Of a stretch of 64,000 nucleotides of DNA, positions 8,414 through 16,361 are shown piece by piece. Made by a program: the position numbers and the translations under genes. The DNA lies in assembly GCA_046598415.1 (NCBI GenBank), contig JBKJIG010000052.1, positions 1 through 64,000 of the forward strand, written 5' to 3'. The DNA comes from VFJZ01 sp046598415 (GTDB lineage Bacteria; Actinomycetota; Thermoleophilia; Gaiellales; F1-60-MAGs149). The notes beneath the pieces are model-generated. The model did no database searches. It saw only the letters and a program-made list of their open reading frames with translations, and was not told where the DNA came from. Position 1 is the stretch's first letter. Each line of letters opens with the position of its first letter.

Positions 8414-8708
8414 CGTCGCGCCGCGCGGGCCACGGCCGGCGCGACCCGCGGCCGGTGCGGGTGACGGAGACATCGGCGGCGGCGTCCTCGGAGTCGAACC
8501 ACTGCACCTCGCCCGTGAGGTGCTTCGCCAGCGCTGCCGCCGCGGGCCGATCCGCCGGCGAGTCGACCACGATCACGTGGCGGAAGACCGCGCCGGGATC
8601 GGGAGCCGCAACCGACCGCCGGCTGCTCGAGCTCGCCACCGCTGCCGTCACGCCGCCGACCAGGGCGATGGCCCCCGCCACCGCCTCGAAGAGCACTAAC
8701 CGATGCAA
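8370..8708 (-). CDS. Possible small membrane-anchored hypothetical protein
   Basis: A candidate 112-residue protein with an N-terminal hydrophobic segment (VLFEAVAGAIALVGGVTAAVA, quoted in part) and then a soluble part VIVVDSPADRPAAAALAKHL. A TTG at 8708 sits 2-3 bases after GGGAGGGA; a GTG at 8696 is another possible start with better spacing. The last 25 residues are Arg-rich and overlap the 3' end of adenine deaminase on the other strand, which lowers confidence. No family recognised. Confidence 0.35.
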   Translation of the reverse strand: MHRLVLFEAVAGAIALVGGVTAAVASSSSRRSVAAPDPGAVFRHVIVVDSPADRPAAAALAKHLTGEVQWFDSEDAAADVSVTRTGRGSRRPWPARRDVRPRSGRSASAPRR

Positions 8709-8947
8709 GGTCCCTCCCCGTTCGCCAGCGCAGTGAACGGCGCCGCTCTGTCTATATCGGAGGTTCGTCGGTATTCCTGCAGGGCGGGTTGCCATGTGGT
8801 GAACCCGATGTGAGGATTCTGCGCCCGGAAACTTCCCTCCAGCAGGGGTATCGGCGTGATGACGCTTCCTGCGGCGGCCTCCCGCCGCGAACCGGACGGG
8901 CAGTGGAGGCCGATGGGCGCCGTCTCGCCGGGTCCGCGCGATGACGG
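8709..8947. other. Intergenic stretch with no recognisable gene
   Basis: About 240 bases between the possible small membrane gene and the TauE gene. I see no convincing ORF with a ribosome binding site, no strong hairpin and no RNA-like structure. Confidence 0.5.
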
Positions 8948-9721
8948 TCAGCCGTTCGGCGGCCCGCCGAGCAGCGTGACGGAGACGATCAGGTAGACCG
9001 CGAGCGCGGCCAGCAACACCGCGAAACCTCGCACCAGCACCTGCTGCGGAATGCGCCGGGCCAGCGTGCCGCCGAGCGAGGCAGTCACCATCGCACCCGC
9101 GGCGAACGGGAGCGCGACGTCCCAGGCGATGGCGGCGTCCACGACGAGATGCTCGACCAGACCGGCGGCCGAGACCACCGTGACGATCACGAGGCTCGTC
9201 GCGATCGCGCGCCGGATCGGCACCCGGAGCAGGAGCACCAGCGCCGGGACGACCGCGAATCCGCCGCCCACGCCGAACAGGCCGGTGAGGGAGCCGATGG
9301 TGAGGCCTGCCAGCGCGACGACTCGGAGATCGAGCTCGGGGCAGCGGTCGGGCCCGTCGACCTTCGCCCCTCGGCCCTGGCGCCAGGTGAGGACCGAGAC
9401 CCCGAGCAGGAGGACGGCGAACGCCCCGAGCAGCAGCTCGGCAGCGAAGGCGCGGTTGGCGAGCGTGCCGACCACGCTCCCCGGCAGCGCCGCCGCTGCG
9501 AACGCGGCGGCGAGCCGCCAGCAGACAGCGTGATGGCGAGCGTGGCCGAGCGCGCCGGCGCCCGAGGCAACCACGACGATCACCAGCGACTCGGTGGTCG
9601 CGAGGTGGACGGACTGGTCGAGCAGGTAGACCAGAATCGGCACGGCGAGCACCGCGCCGCCGCCGCCGGCGAGACCGACCGCGACTCCCACGCAGACGCC
9701 CGCGGCGAGCGCGACCAGCAC
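8948..9721 (-). CDS. TauE/SafE-family sulfite/organosulfur exporter
   Basis: A 257-residue membrane protein with about eight hydrophobic segments and the two glycine-rich family repeats, GLAGGGGAVLAVPILV near residue 15 and GLFGVGGGFAVVPALVLLL near residue 140. TauE/SafE proteins move sulfite, sulfoacetate or related sulfur anions out of the cell. The GTG start (9721) lies two bases after the stop of the rhodanese gene, so the two are co-translated; together with DUF302 they form the left arm of the divergent thiol/sulfur module. Here it probably exports sulfite or thiosulfate produced by persulfide detoxification, which is inferred from context. Confidence 0.88.
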   Translation of the reverse strand: MLVALAAGVCVGVAVGLAGGGGAVLAVPILVYLLDQSVHLATTESLVIVVVASGAGALGHARHHAVCWRLAAAFAAAALPGSVVGTLANRAFAAELLLGAFAVLLLGVSVLTWRQGRGAKVDGPDRCPELDLRVVALAGLTIGSLTGLFGVGGGFAVVPALVLLLRVPIRRAIATSLVIVTVVSAAGLVEHLVVDAAIAWDVALPFAAGAMVTASLGGTLARRIPQQVLVRGFAVLLAALAVYLIVSVTLLGGPPNG

Positions 9722-9723
9722 CC

Positions 9724-10062
9724 CTAGCCCTTCGTCACCGTGAGCCCGGCGCGCTGCCAGGCGATCATGCCGCCCCGCACCTTGAGCGCGTCGAGACCGC
9801 GAGAGCGGGCGACGGCGCAGGCGGCGCCGGATCGATGGCCCGAGCGGCAGATGAACGCGACCGGCCGCTCCTCGCGAGCGAGCGCATCGACCGAGCGTGC
9901 CAGGCCGGAGAGCGGGACGTGCCGCGCACCGGGTGCGCGACCCGTCCGCCACTCGGCGCTCTCACGGACGTCGACGAGCACCAGATCCCCGGCCTCGAGG
10001 CGGAGGGCGGCCGCGGCGACGTCGATCGAACCGGCCCGGTGGAAGATCTGTCGGAGGCTCAT
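9724..10062 (-). CDS. Single-domain rhodanese (sulfurtransferase)
   Basis: A 112-residue stand-alone rhodanese. VLVDVRESAEWRTGRAPGARHVPL is the family's substrate-channel region and the active-site Cys lies in FICRSGHRS near residue 71. Such proteins carry a persulfide and pass sulfur to thiols, cyanide or sulfite. The ATG (10062) overlaps the DUF302 stop by four bases and the stop is two bases from the TauE start. The loop composition (CRSGHR) is the one common in bacterial GlpE/PspE-like rhodaneses. Likely role: handling reactive sulfur species under control of the divergent ArsR regulator. Confidence 0.92.
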   Translation of the reverse strand: MSLRQIFHRAGSIDVAAAALRLEAGDLVLVDVRESAEWRTGRAPGARHVPLSGLARSVDALAREERPVAFICRSGHRSGAACAVARSRGLDALKVRGGMIAWQRAGLTVTKG

Positions 10063-10505
10063 GCCGCGTCATTCTCGGACGGCGGCGCGGCGCGCGGGCG
10101 GTCGACCACGCTCTCGATCGCCCGCCACAGGCGGTCGCGCGCCTCGGTCGCGATCGGTCCGAGCCCGGGATTCCCGGCCAGGGCCATGGCGGCGAGCGGC
10201 TCCATCGCCGCGATGATCGTCCGGTCGCCCTCGCGCCGGACGACGACGTTGCATGGCAGGAGCACGCCCAGGTCGGGCTCGATCGCCAGACCGCGGCTGG
10301 CGAGCTGCGGGTTGCAGGCCCCGAGGATCGTGTAGGGGGCGACGCCGAGGTCGAGCTTGGCCTTCAGCGTCGCCTGCACGTCGATCGTCGTGAGTATGCC
10401 GAATCCCTCGGCGGCGAGCGCCGAGGTGACGTCGGCGACGGCGTCGTCGAACGTGCTCTCGACGCTGCGAATGAGCGCGTAGCCGGTGGTTTCGATGGCT
10501 GGCAT
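10059..10505 (-). CDS. DUF302 domain protein
   Basis: A 148-residue DUF302 protein, a small alpha/beta fold often beside rhodaneses, thioredoxins and copper or sulfur genes; its biochemical role is unknown. The family block LKAKLDLGVAPYTILGACNP (residues about 45-65) and LLPCNVVVR (about 85-93) are clear. The ATG at 10505 is preceded by GAGGAG at seven to eight bases. It is the first gene of the minus-strand arm, and its promoter region contains the palindrome shared with the divergent ArsR gene. Two cysteines (ACNP and PCNV) are candidates for thiol chemistry. Confidence 0.9.
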   Translation of the reverse strand: MPAIETTGYALIRSVESTFDDAVADVTSALAAEGFGILTTIDVQATLKAKLDLGVAPYTILGACNPQLASRGLAIEPDLGVLLPCNVVVRREGDRTIIAAMEPLAAMALAGNPGLGPIATEARDRLWRAIESVVDRPRAAPPSENDAA

Positions 10506-10523
10506 GGTGGGTCTCCTCGAATC

Positions 10524-10568
10524 GGGAATACACAACTCTACAACCACGTACTTGTATAGTGTATTCCC
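10524..10568. promoter_or_regulatory. Palindromic operator between DUF302 and ArsR genes
   Basis: A perfect 10-base inverted repeat, GGGAATACAC (10524-10533) and GTGTATTCCC (10559-10568), encloses a second imperfect pair, CTACAA...TTGTATAG. It is the only AT-rich segment in this area and lies exactly between the divergent starts. ArsR-family repressors bind such inverted repeats, so this is probably the autoregulatory operator covering both promoters. Confidence 0.75.
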
Positions 10569-10584
10569 CGTGGAGGTCAAGAAG

Positions 10585-10944
10585 ATGCCAATTCCCCATC
10601 CACTCCCCGAGCCGCTCGTCGAGCTCGTCGCGCAGCGCTTCCGCCTGATCGGCGAGCCGATGCGGATCCGCCTGCTGGACCGGCTGCGGTACGCCGACCA
10701 GAGCGTCGGCGAGCTCGCAGACGCGCTCGGCGCGACGCAGCAGAACGTCTCCAAGCACCTCGGCGCGCTCCATCTGGCCGGGATCGTCTCGCGGCGCAAG
10801 GACGGCAACCGCGCCGTCTACTCGATCGCCGACCAGACCGTGTTCGCGCTCTGCGAGACGGTCTGCGGCGGCCTCCAGCAGCAGGTCGCCGAGCTCACGC
10901 AGATGCTCGAGAGCCCGATCGAGATCGAGAGGAGTTCGCGATGA
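10585..10944 (+). CDS. ArsR-family winged-helix repressor with a C-x-x-x-C pair
   Basis: A 119-residue ArsR/SmtB repressor. The winged helix is clear: LADALGATQQNVSKHLGALHLAGIVSRRKDG (residues about 45-75, quoted in parts: recognition helix QQNVSKHLGAL). The last helix carries LCETVCGG, two cysteines four apart, a likely sensing site for metals or for reactive sulfur/oxidants. The ATG (10585) is chosen because GGAGGT stands seven bases upstream; the upstream open frame lies in the operator. Its stop overlaps the glutaredoxin-like gene start (ATGA). It probably senses persulfide, polysulfide or metal and derepresses both arms; the sensed species is not determined by sequence. Confidence 0.9.
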   Translation: MPIPHPLPEPLVELVAQRFRLIGEPMRIRLLDRLRYADQSVGELADALGATQQNVSKHLGALHLAGIVSRRKDGNRAVYSIADQTVFALCETVCGGLQQQVAELTQMLESPIEIERSSR

Positions 10945-11303
10945 TCCGGCTCTGGCAGACCGAGTGGTGCCCCGCCTCACGGCGCGTGCGCCAGCGTCTC
11001 ACCGAGCTCGACGTCACCTACGTCACCCATCAGGTGTCCGTCGACAAGGCAGACCGCGGCGCGCTGATCGCCGCGACCGGAACCGACACGATCCCGGCGC
11101 TCCTGCTCGATGACCGCACGGCAGTGATCGGCGAGGCCGCGATCGTGGCATGGCTCGACGCGAACTTCGCCGACCCCGCCGGCGCCGAGGCACACCGCGA
11201 GAAGGCGGCGAAGGTTCGCCGCCGCGCAATGCATGAGGCAGCCGACCAGCTGCTCGCCGGTCCGTACCCACACCACGAAACGTCACTTGAGGTCTCCCGA
11301 TGA
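10941..11303 (+). CDS. Glutaredoxin-like thiol oxidoreductase
   Basis: A 120-residue thioredoxin-fold protein. It begins MIRLWQTEWCPASRRVRQRL; WCPAS is a monothiol variant of the C-x-x-C active site, with Cys 10 kept and the second Cys replaced by Ser. TDTIPALLLDD is the cis-Pro loop. It resembles the N-terminal half of glutathione-S-transferase/glutaredoxin proteins. Start overlaps the ArsR stop by four bases, and its stop overlaps the DUF2892 start, placing it in the same operon. Actinobacteria generally use mycothiol rather than glutathione, so the thiol partner is open. Confidence 0.85.
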   Translation: MIRLWQTEWCPASRRVRQRLTELDVTYVTHQVSVDKADRGALIAATGTDTIPALLLDDRTAVIGEAAIVAWLDANFADPAGAEAHREKAAKVRRRAMHEAADQLLAGPYPHHETSLEVSR

Positions 11304-11563
11304 CTACCAACGTCGAAGTCGGCGCGCCCGCGCGCCCCACGACACACACGGCGGCGGCCTGGCCGCTCGAGCGGATCCTGTTCGCGATGGCGGGCATCGC
11401 CACGCTCGTCGCGGCGCTGCTCGCCGCGACGATCAGCCCCTGGTGGCTGCTGCTCGCCGCGTTCGCCGGCGTGAATCAGCTCGCCTTCGTCGCGGTCGGC
11501 GACTGCGCCGCCTCCGTCGTGTTGCGCAAGGCGTTCGGCGTCGAGCGCGGGTGCGTCCGATGA
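11300..11563 (+). CDS. DUF2892-type small inner-membrane protein
   Basis: An 87-residue protein with two transmembrane segments (residues about 24-43 and 46-64) and a short helical hairpin end VGDCAASVVLRKAFGVER. This matches the DUF2892 family, which is often fused or adjacent to rhodanese domains (as in YgaP). The start overlaps the upstream gene by four bases (ATGA) and the stop overlaps the MMPL gene. Together with the rhodanese on the other arm it suggests a split membrane-bound sulfurtransferase system. Confidence 0.8.
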   Translation: MTTNVEVGAPARPTTHTAAAWPLERILFAMAGIATLVAALLAATISPWWLLLAAFAGVNQLAFVAVGDCAASVVLRKAFGVERGCVR

Positions 11564-13692
11564 GCACGCCGACCCTGCAACTCGGCCCCGTCGGCCGGCT
11601 CGGTCGCTACGCCGCGACGCACGTTCGGCTCGTCGCGCTCGCGTGGGTGGTCGTCGCCGTCGGCCTCGGCTTCCTCGCGCCACGCGTCGAGACGGCGCTG
11701 TCGGGCGCCGGCTGGGAGGCGACCGGCTCGGACTCCGTCGCGGCGCGCTCGCTGATCCAGCAGCAGTTCGCCGGCAACGCCTCGAGTGGCCTGATGATCG
11801 TGCTGCACTCGCCGTCGCTGACGGCGACCGATCCCGCCTTCACCACCGCCGCCGACAAGGTGGCGGCGATGGTCAAGGCCGACCCGGCGGTCGCGAGCGT
11901 CACGCCTCCGTCTGCCGGCGCCTCGATCTCGCAGGACGGCCACACCGCGATCGTGACGGCCGGCGCCGCGGACTCACCGACCGAGATGGTGCTCGCGGCC
12001 GATCGGCTGAAGGGGCCGCTGAAGGACCTCGGCAGCGGCGACCTCACGGTCAGCCTCACGGGCGCATCGGGCATGTGGTCGGACTTCAACGAGGCGAACC
12101 GATCCGCGATGATGAAGTCGGAGCTCTACTCCTGGCCGGTGACGCTGGCGATCCTCGCGCTCGCGTTCGGATCGCTCGTCGCCGCCAGCCTGCCGCTGAT
12201 GCTGACCATCATCGGCCTGATCGCGTCGGCCGGCGTGCTCTACCTCGGCACGCTCGTCGCGGACATCTCGATCTGGTCGATGAACTTCGCGCTGATGTTC
12301 GCACTGGCGCTCGGCATCGACTACGCCCTGTTCATCGTCGTGCGGTACCGCGCCGCCCACTTCGGCCAGGGCCTGTCACCCGCGGCAGCGGTCGGCGTCG
12401 CCATGGACACCGCGGGCAAGGCCGTGCTCTTCTCCGGCGTGACGGTGCTGATCTCGCTGTCGGCGGTGATGCTCGTGCCGAGCCCGGCGTTCCGGTCGAT
12501 GGCGCTCGGGATCATGGTCGCAGTCGTCTTCATCCTGGCCGCCTCGCTGACCCTGCTGCCGGCCGTGCTGGGCGCGCTCGGCTCGAAGGTCGACAACCTC
12601 TCCCTGAAGTGGGTGCACTCCGGCGAGCACCGGTCGCCGTTCTTCGCGCGGTGGGCCGAGCGGATCTGGGCGAAGCCGCTGCTGTTCGGCGTTCCCGCCC
12701 TGCTGGTGCTGCTCGCGCTCGCCGCCCCGGTGATGGGGCTGAAGACGGGCATGCCGTCGATCAAGGTCGTCCCCGCCAGTGATACGTCCAGGATCGGGTA
12801 CACGCAGGTGCAGGCCGCGTTCGGCCCCGGCGCGCCGGGTGCGCTGCAGCTCGTCGCTCCGATCGCCGATGCCCCGGCCCTCGAGGCGTCGACGAAGGCC
12901 GACGACGGGATCGCCACCGTCCTGCCGGCGCAGACGTCGACCGACGGCCGCTACGCGCTGGTGCAGGCGATCCCGAAGCAGAACCCGTCCGATCCCGCCG
13001 TCGGCGCCACCATCGACCGGCTCCGCTCGACGCTGCCCGCGACCGCGCTCGTCGGCGGCGCGGCCGCGGAGAACCACGACCTCGAGACCGCCCTCGCGGA
13101 CGCCACTCCGCTCGTGATCGGCGTCGTGCTCGCGCTCGGCTTCCTGCTGCTCCTGGTCGCGCTGCAGGCACCGATCATCGCGCTCGTCGGCGTGCTCACG
13201 AACCTGCTCGCGACCGGCGCCGCGTTCGGTGTCGCCCGCCTCGTGTTCCAGGAGGGCAACCTGTCGAGCATCCTCGGCTTCGAGTCGCAGGGCTTCCTGG
13301 ACGCGTGGGGACCGGTGTTCTTCTTCGCGATGATCTTCGCGATCTCGATGGATTACACGGTGTTCCTGCTGGCCTCGGCCAAGGAGCACCTCGAGCAGAG
13401 CGGCGGCGACGCCAGGGAGGCGATGATCGGCGGCCTCGCGCACTCCGGCCGAGTCATCCTCGCAGCCGCCGCGGTGATGGTCGCGGTGTTCCTCACCTTC
13501 GCGATCTCCGGCCCGCTGCCGCCGAAGGAGATGGGCATCATCCTCGGCGTCGCCGTGGCTCTGGATGCATTCCTCGTGCGGCTGCTGCTGGTCCCCGTCG
13601 CGCTCCGGCTGCTCGGCCGGTGGGCGTGGTGGAACCCGAAGCTCCTCGACCGGGTCCTCCCGGCCATCTCGTTCGGACACGGCCACCGCTGA
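11560..13692 (+). CDS. MMPL/RND-family transporter
   Basis: A 710-residue MMPL-family transporter (RND fold, two repeated halves). Each half has one transmembrane helix, a large exported loop (residues about 40-190 and 400-510) and a bundle of five helices. The proton-relay motifs are FALALGIDYALFIVVRYR (about residue 250) and FAISMDYTVFLLASAKE (about residue 590). Such proteins export lipids, siderophores or drugs. It is the last gene of the ArsR-headed operon; the ATG overlaps the DUF2892 stop. Why a lipid/drug-type exporter is under an ArsR thiol regulator is unclear. An envelope-stress response to reactive sulfur is one guess. Confidence 0.92.
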   Translation: MSTPTLQLGPVGRLGRYAATHVRLVALAWVVVAVGLGFLAPRVETALSGAGWEATGSDSVAARSLIQQQFAGNASSGLMIVLHSPSLTATDPAFTTAADKVAAMVKADPAVASVTPPSAGASISQDGHTAIVTAGAADSPTEMVLAADRLKGPLKDLGSGDLTVSLTGASGMWSDFNEANRSAMMKSELYSWPVTLAILALAFGSLVAASLPLMLTIIGLIASAGVLYLGTLVADISIWSMNFALMFALALGIDYALFIVVRYRAAHFGQGLSPAAAVGVAMDTAGKAVLFSGVTVLISLSAVMLVPSPAFRSMALGIMVAVVFILAASLTLLPAVLGALGSKVDNLSLKWVHSGEHRSPFFARWAERIWAKPLLFGVPALLVLLALAAPVMGLKTGMPSIKVVPASDTSRIGYTQVQAAFGPGAPGALQLVAPIADAPALEASTKADDGIATVLPAQTSTDGRYALVQAIPKQNPSDPAVGATIDRLRSTLPATALVGGAAAENHDLETALADATPLVIGVVLALGFLLLLVALQAPIIALVGVLTNLLATGAAFGVARLVFQEGNLSSILGFESQGFLDAWGPVFFFAMIFAISMDYTVFLLASAKEHLEQSGGDAREAMIGGLAHSGRVILAAAAVMVAVFLTFAISGPLPPKEMGIILGVAVALDAFLVRLLLVPVALRLLGRWAWWNPKLLDRVLPAISFGHGHR

Positions 13693-13729
13693 CGTCCCGG
13701 GAGGGCCCGCCGCGACCGGCGGACCCGAT

Positions 13730-13787
13730 GTCGTGCCTGGCACGGGTGCGCCAGCGCGTGGCGGTTCCGTGCCAGGCACGAAAACGA
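13730..13787. repeat. Palindromic repeat element, TGCCTGGCAC family, copy 1
   Basis: A nested palindrome: CGTGCCTGGCACGG (13732-13745) pairs perfectly with CCGTGCCAGGCACG (13767-13780). The loop holds a smaller hairpin CGCCA..TGGCG (13750-13764), and the outer ends GTCGT..ACGAC also pair. Each arm is itself nearly palindromic. A second copy lies at 41690-41757 with the same order of parts, so this is a repeat and not only a terminator, although it follows the MMPL stop and faces a converging gene. Confidence 0.8.
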
Positions 13788-13828
13788 CACCTTCAGGGCA
13801 CCCCGCCCGCCGGGGCGGCGGCTGAGCA

Positions 13829-14902
13829 TCACGCGCCCCGCGCCTCGACCAGCCAGACGTCCTCGACCACGTCGCCGCGCACCGCCACGATCCAGTCGTG
13901 CAGGTTCACGGTCGGGTCGCAGTGGCCCGGGATCAGCCGCAGGGTCGAGCCGTACGCCGGCGGCACACCGTCGTCGACCAGCAGGATCGTGTGCTCGTCG
14001 GAGAGTGCCAACACCGACAGCCCCGGCGGCGGCGTGGGCTTGCCGGAGTCGAGCGCGACGGCCTTGTGCCCCGCATCGAGCACGACCCGGTCGCTATGGC
14101 TCGAGATCACGCGCGCCTGCACGAAGAGCGCCTGGCGGAACGGCGGCGGCTGCTGGTTGACGGCGTAGTCGGCGTCCATGAGGACGTAGGAGCCCGGCTG
14201 GATCTCGGTCCACAGCCCGCTCGCGACCTCCAGCGGATAGGTGCCGGTCCCGGCCCCCGTCACGTGCTGCACGCCGAGCGCGTCGCGCACCGGCTCGACC
14301 GCCACGCGCGCCCGCTCGATCGCGTCGGCGCGCTCCTGCGGCGCTCGGAAGTGCTGCGCCGAGCCGGCGTACGCCTGCAGCCCGCGCAGCTCGAGACCGG
14401 GCGCGGCGCCGATCGCGTCGGCCAGCCGCAGCGCCGCGGCCACGCCGGCCACGCCGCAGCGCCGGCCCATCGCGACCTCGATCAGCACGCCGAGCGTCGT
14501 GCCCGCCGCGGCCGTCGCCGCCGCCAGCTCCGCGACCTGCTGCGGGTTGTCGACGCAGACCGCGACCCGTGCCTCGGCGGCGATCGCCGCCAGCCGGGCG
14601 GCCTTGTCGGTGCCCGCGACCTCGTTGGAGAGCAGCACGTCGCCGATGCCCGCCCGGACGAACACCTCCGCCTCGCCCAGCGACTGCGCGCAGACGCCGA
14701 CCGCGCCGGCCGCGATCTGGCGGCGGGCGATCTCGGGGCACTTGTGCGCCTTGCCGTGCGGGCGGATCGCGACGCCGGTCGGCAGCACCTCGTCGTGCAG
14801 CCGCGCGATGTTGGCCTCGAACGCGTCCAGGTCGAGCAGCAGCGCGGGCGTGTCGACGCCCGCGACCGGGTCGCCGGGCGTGGCGGGCGGCGACGGTCTC
14901 AC
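13829..14902 (-). CDS. D-threonine aldolase / DSD1-type PLP enzyme
   Basis: A 357-residue fold-type III PLP enzyme (alanine-racemase-like barrel plus beta domain). The PLP Lys lies in IRPHGKAHKCPEIARRQ (about residue 47), the phosphate-binding part in QAYAGSAQHF and GAGTGTYP. The C-terminal metal site PGHCDPTVNLHDW defines the D-threonine aldolase / D-serine dehydratase / 3-hydroxy-D-aspartate aldolase group. Substrate within the group is not resolved. A GTG at 14902 is preferred over one at 14914 because it overlaps by four bases (GTGA) the stop of a 12-codon ORF that has a strong ribosome binding site. Confidence 0.85.
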   Translation of the reverse strand: MRPSPPATPGDPVAGVDTPALLLDLDAFEANIARLHDEVLPTGVAIRPHGKAHKCPEIARRQIAAGAVGVCAQSLGEAEVFVRAGIGDVLLSNEVAGTDKAARLAAIAAEARVAVCVDNPQQVAELAAATAAAGTTLGVLIEVAMGRRCGVAGVAAALRLADAIGAAPGLELRGLQAYAGSAQHFRAPQERADAIERARVAVEPVRDALGVQHVTGAGTGTYPLEVASGLWTEIQPGSYVLMDADYAVNQQPPPFRQALFVQARVISSHSDRVVLDAGHKAVALDSGKPTPPPGLSVLALSDEHTILLVDDGVPPAYGSTLRLIPGHCDPTVNLHDWIVAVRGDVVEDVWLVEARGA

Positions 14903-14937
14903 TGGCCGTTCCACCTGGTCGAGTCGGTGCTCGACAT
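14899..14937 (-). CDS. 12-residue leader peptide upstream of the PLP enzyme
   Basis: ATG at 14937 is preceded by GAAGGAGGA at about five bases, the best Shine-Dalgarno in this region. The peptide is MSSTDSTRWNGQ and its TGA overlaps the GTG start of the D-threonine-aldolase-like gene (GTGA). It is too short for ordinary gene callers. It may simply load ribosomes for the downstream gene by translational coupling, or act as a regulatory leader. I do not recognise a family. Confidence 0.5.
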   Translation of the reverse strand: MSSTDSTRWNGQ

Positions 14938-14975
14938 GCCGTCCTCCTTCGCTGACGGTGCAACCGTACCGGTGG

Positions 14976-16361
14976 TCAGAACTGGAAGTACAGGAAGGGG
15001 CTCGGCTCCGCGATCTGGAGCACCGCGAAGGCCGCCACCAGGCCGAGCGCGGCGGCGACGCGGGGCGTCGGCCGGACGGTGATCTCCCACGTGTTCGGGG
15101 CCGCGTTGACGAACACCAGCAGCGCCGCGATCGTGAGCGCGTAGGCCGCGCCGAACGAGATCACGCCGATGCCGTTCAGGCCCGCCATGCCCGTCAGCAC
15201 GTCGATCGCGTCGGACAGCGTCGCGGCCCGGAAGACGACGAACGCCGACACCACCGCGACGAACGTGATCGCGCGGTTCACGATCTGTGACGGCGGCGTC
15301 AGACCGGCGCTGCTCGCCACGGCGTGCACCGCGAGAAACACCCCGTGCAGCAGGCCCCACACCGCGAACGTCCACGCCGCGCCGTGCCAGAGGCCGCCCA
15401 GGAACATCACGATCAGCAGGTTGCGCAGCGTCTCGGCGCGACTGCCGCGCGAGCCCCCGAGCGGGAAGAACAGGTAGTCACGGAGGAAGAACGACAGCGA
15501 CATGTGCCAGCGCCGCCAGAAGTCGGAGATGTTCACCGCCTTGAACGGCGAGTTGAAGTTCTGCGGGAACCGGAAACCGAGCAGGAAGGCGAGCCCGACC
15601 GCCATGTCGGAGTAGCCGGAGAAGTCGAAGTACAGCTGCAACGAGTAGCCGAGCGCCGCGCCCCACGCCGAGATCAGCCCCAGCGAGTCGTGCCGCGCGA
15701 ACAGCGCATCGACGGTCGGCGCCAGCTCGTCGGCGAACAGCAGCTTCTTCGCCAGGCCGCAGGCGAGGAAGAAGATGCCCGACGCCGCCAGCCCCGAGGT
15801 CAGCCTTGGAGCCAGGCGGAGGAGCTGCGACTCGATGTCGGCGTAGCGCACGATCGGCCCGGCGATGAGGTGCGGGAACATCGCCACGAACGCCGCGTAG
15901 TGCACGAAGTTCTTCGCCGGCCGGCAGACGCCGCGGTACACGTCGATCGTGTACGACATCGAGTTGAAGGTGTAGAACGAGATGCCGATCGGCAGCACGA
16001 CGTGGACGACCGGGATGTCGGTGTCGGCGCCCAGCGCCGAGCCGATACCGTTCAGCGAGTCGAGGAAGAACCCGGCGTACTTGAAGTACGCCAGCAGCGC
16101 GAGGTTGGCCGTCAGCGCGACGACCAGGTAGAGCTTCGCACGGGTCCGGTCGGACGCACGCGTGATCATGCGTCCCGCGAGGTAGTCGATGCCGGTCGAC
16201 AACCACATCAGGCCGAGGAAGCGCCAGTCCCAGTACGCGTAGAACACGTACGACATGACCGCCAGGAACGCGAGCCGCATGGTCGGCTGACGCAGGCCCC
16301 ACCACCCGAGCAGCACCAGCGGCAGAAAGGCGAACAGAAACTCGCGGCTAGTGAAGAGCAG
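14976..16361 (-). CDS. MBOAT-family membrane O-acyltransferase (AlgI-like), CTG start
   Basis: A membrane-bound O-acyltransferase of about 461 residues that transfers acyl groups, usually acetyl, to exported polysaccharides. About ten hydrophobic segments are seen; the catalytic His lies in FLGGLWHGAAWTF (about residue 330) with the conserved SDFWRRWHMSLSFFLRDY (about 295) and GPIVRYADI. The family N-terminus is normally M-L-F-x-S-x-E-F-L-F; here LLFTSREFLFAFLPL starts at CTG 16361, six bases after a perfect AGGAGG. A GTG at 16316 would cut the first helix, so CTG is preferred. The gene overlaps the 3' end of the SGNH-like gene by 14 bases, its expected partner. Confidence 0.9.
   Translation of the reverse strand: MLFTSREFLFAFLPLVLLGWWGLRQPTMRLAFLAVMSYVFYAYWDWRFLGLMWLSTGIDYLAGRMITRASDRTRAKLYLVVALTANLALLAYFKYAGFFLDSLNGIGSALGADTDIPVVHVVLPIGISFYTFNSMSYTIDVYRGVCRPAKNFVHYAAFVAMFPHLIAGPIVRYADIESQLLRLAPRLTSGLAASGIFFLACGLAKKLLFADELAPTVDALFARHDSLGLISAWGAALGYSLQLYFDFSGYSDMAVGLAFLLGFRFPQNFNSPFKAVNISDFWRRWHMSLSFFLRDYLFFPLGGSRGSRAETLRNLLIVMFLGGLWHGAAWTFAVWGLLHGVFLAVHAVASSAGLTPPSQIVNRAITFVAVVSAFVVFRAATLSDAIDVLTGMAGLNGIGVISFGAAYALTIAALLVFVNAAPNTWEITVRPTPRVAAALGLVAAFAVLQIAEPSPFLYFQF

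Noticed and set aside
5503..8736. Plus-strand open frame of 1077 codons opposite allC and overlapping adenine deaminase
   Set aside because: Arg/Ala/His-rich shadow of real genes on both sides with no domain; high GC leaves antisense frames open.
10524..10568. Transcription terminator
   Set aside because: It lies between divergent starts, not after a gene, and is AT-rich; an operator is the better reading.
14899..14937. Ribosomally made peptide precursor such as PqqA or mycofactocin
   Set aside because: Too short, lacks the conserved residues of those precursors, and no maturation radical-SAM gene is near.
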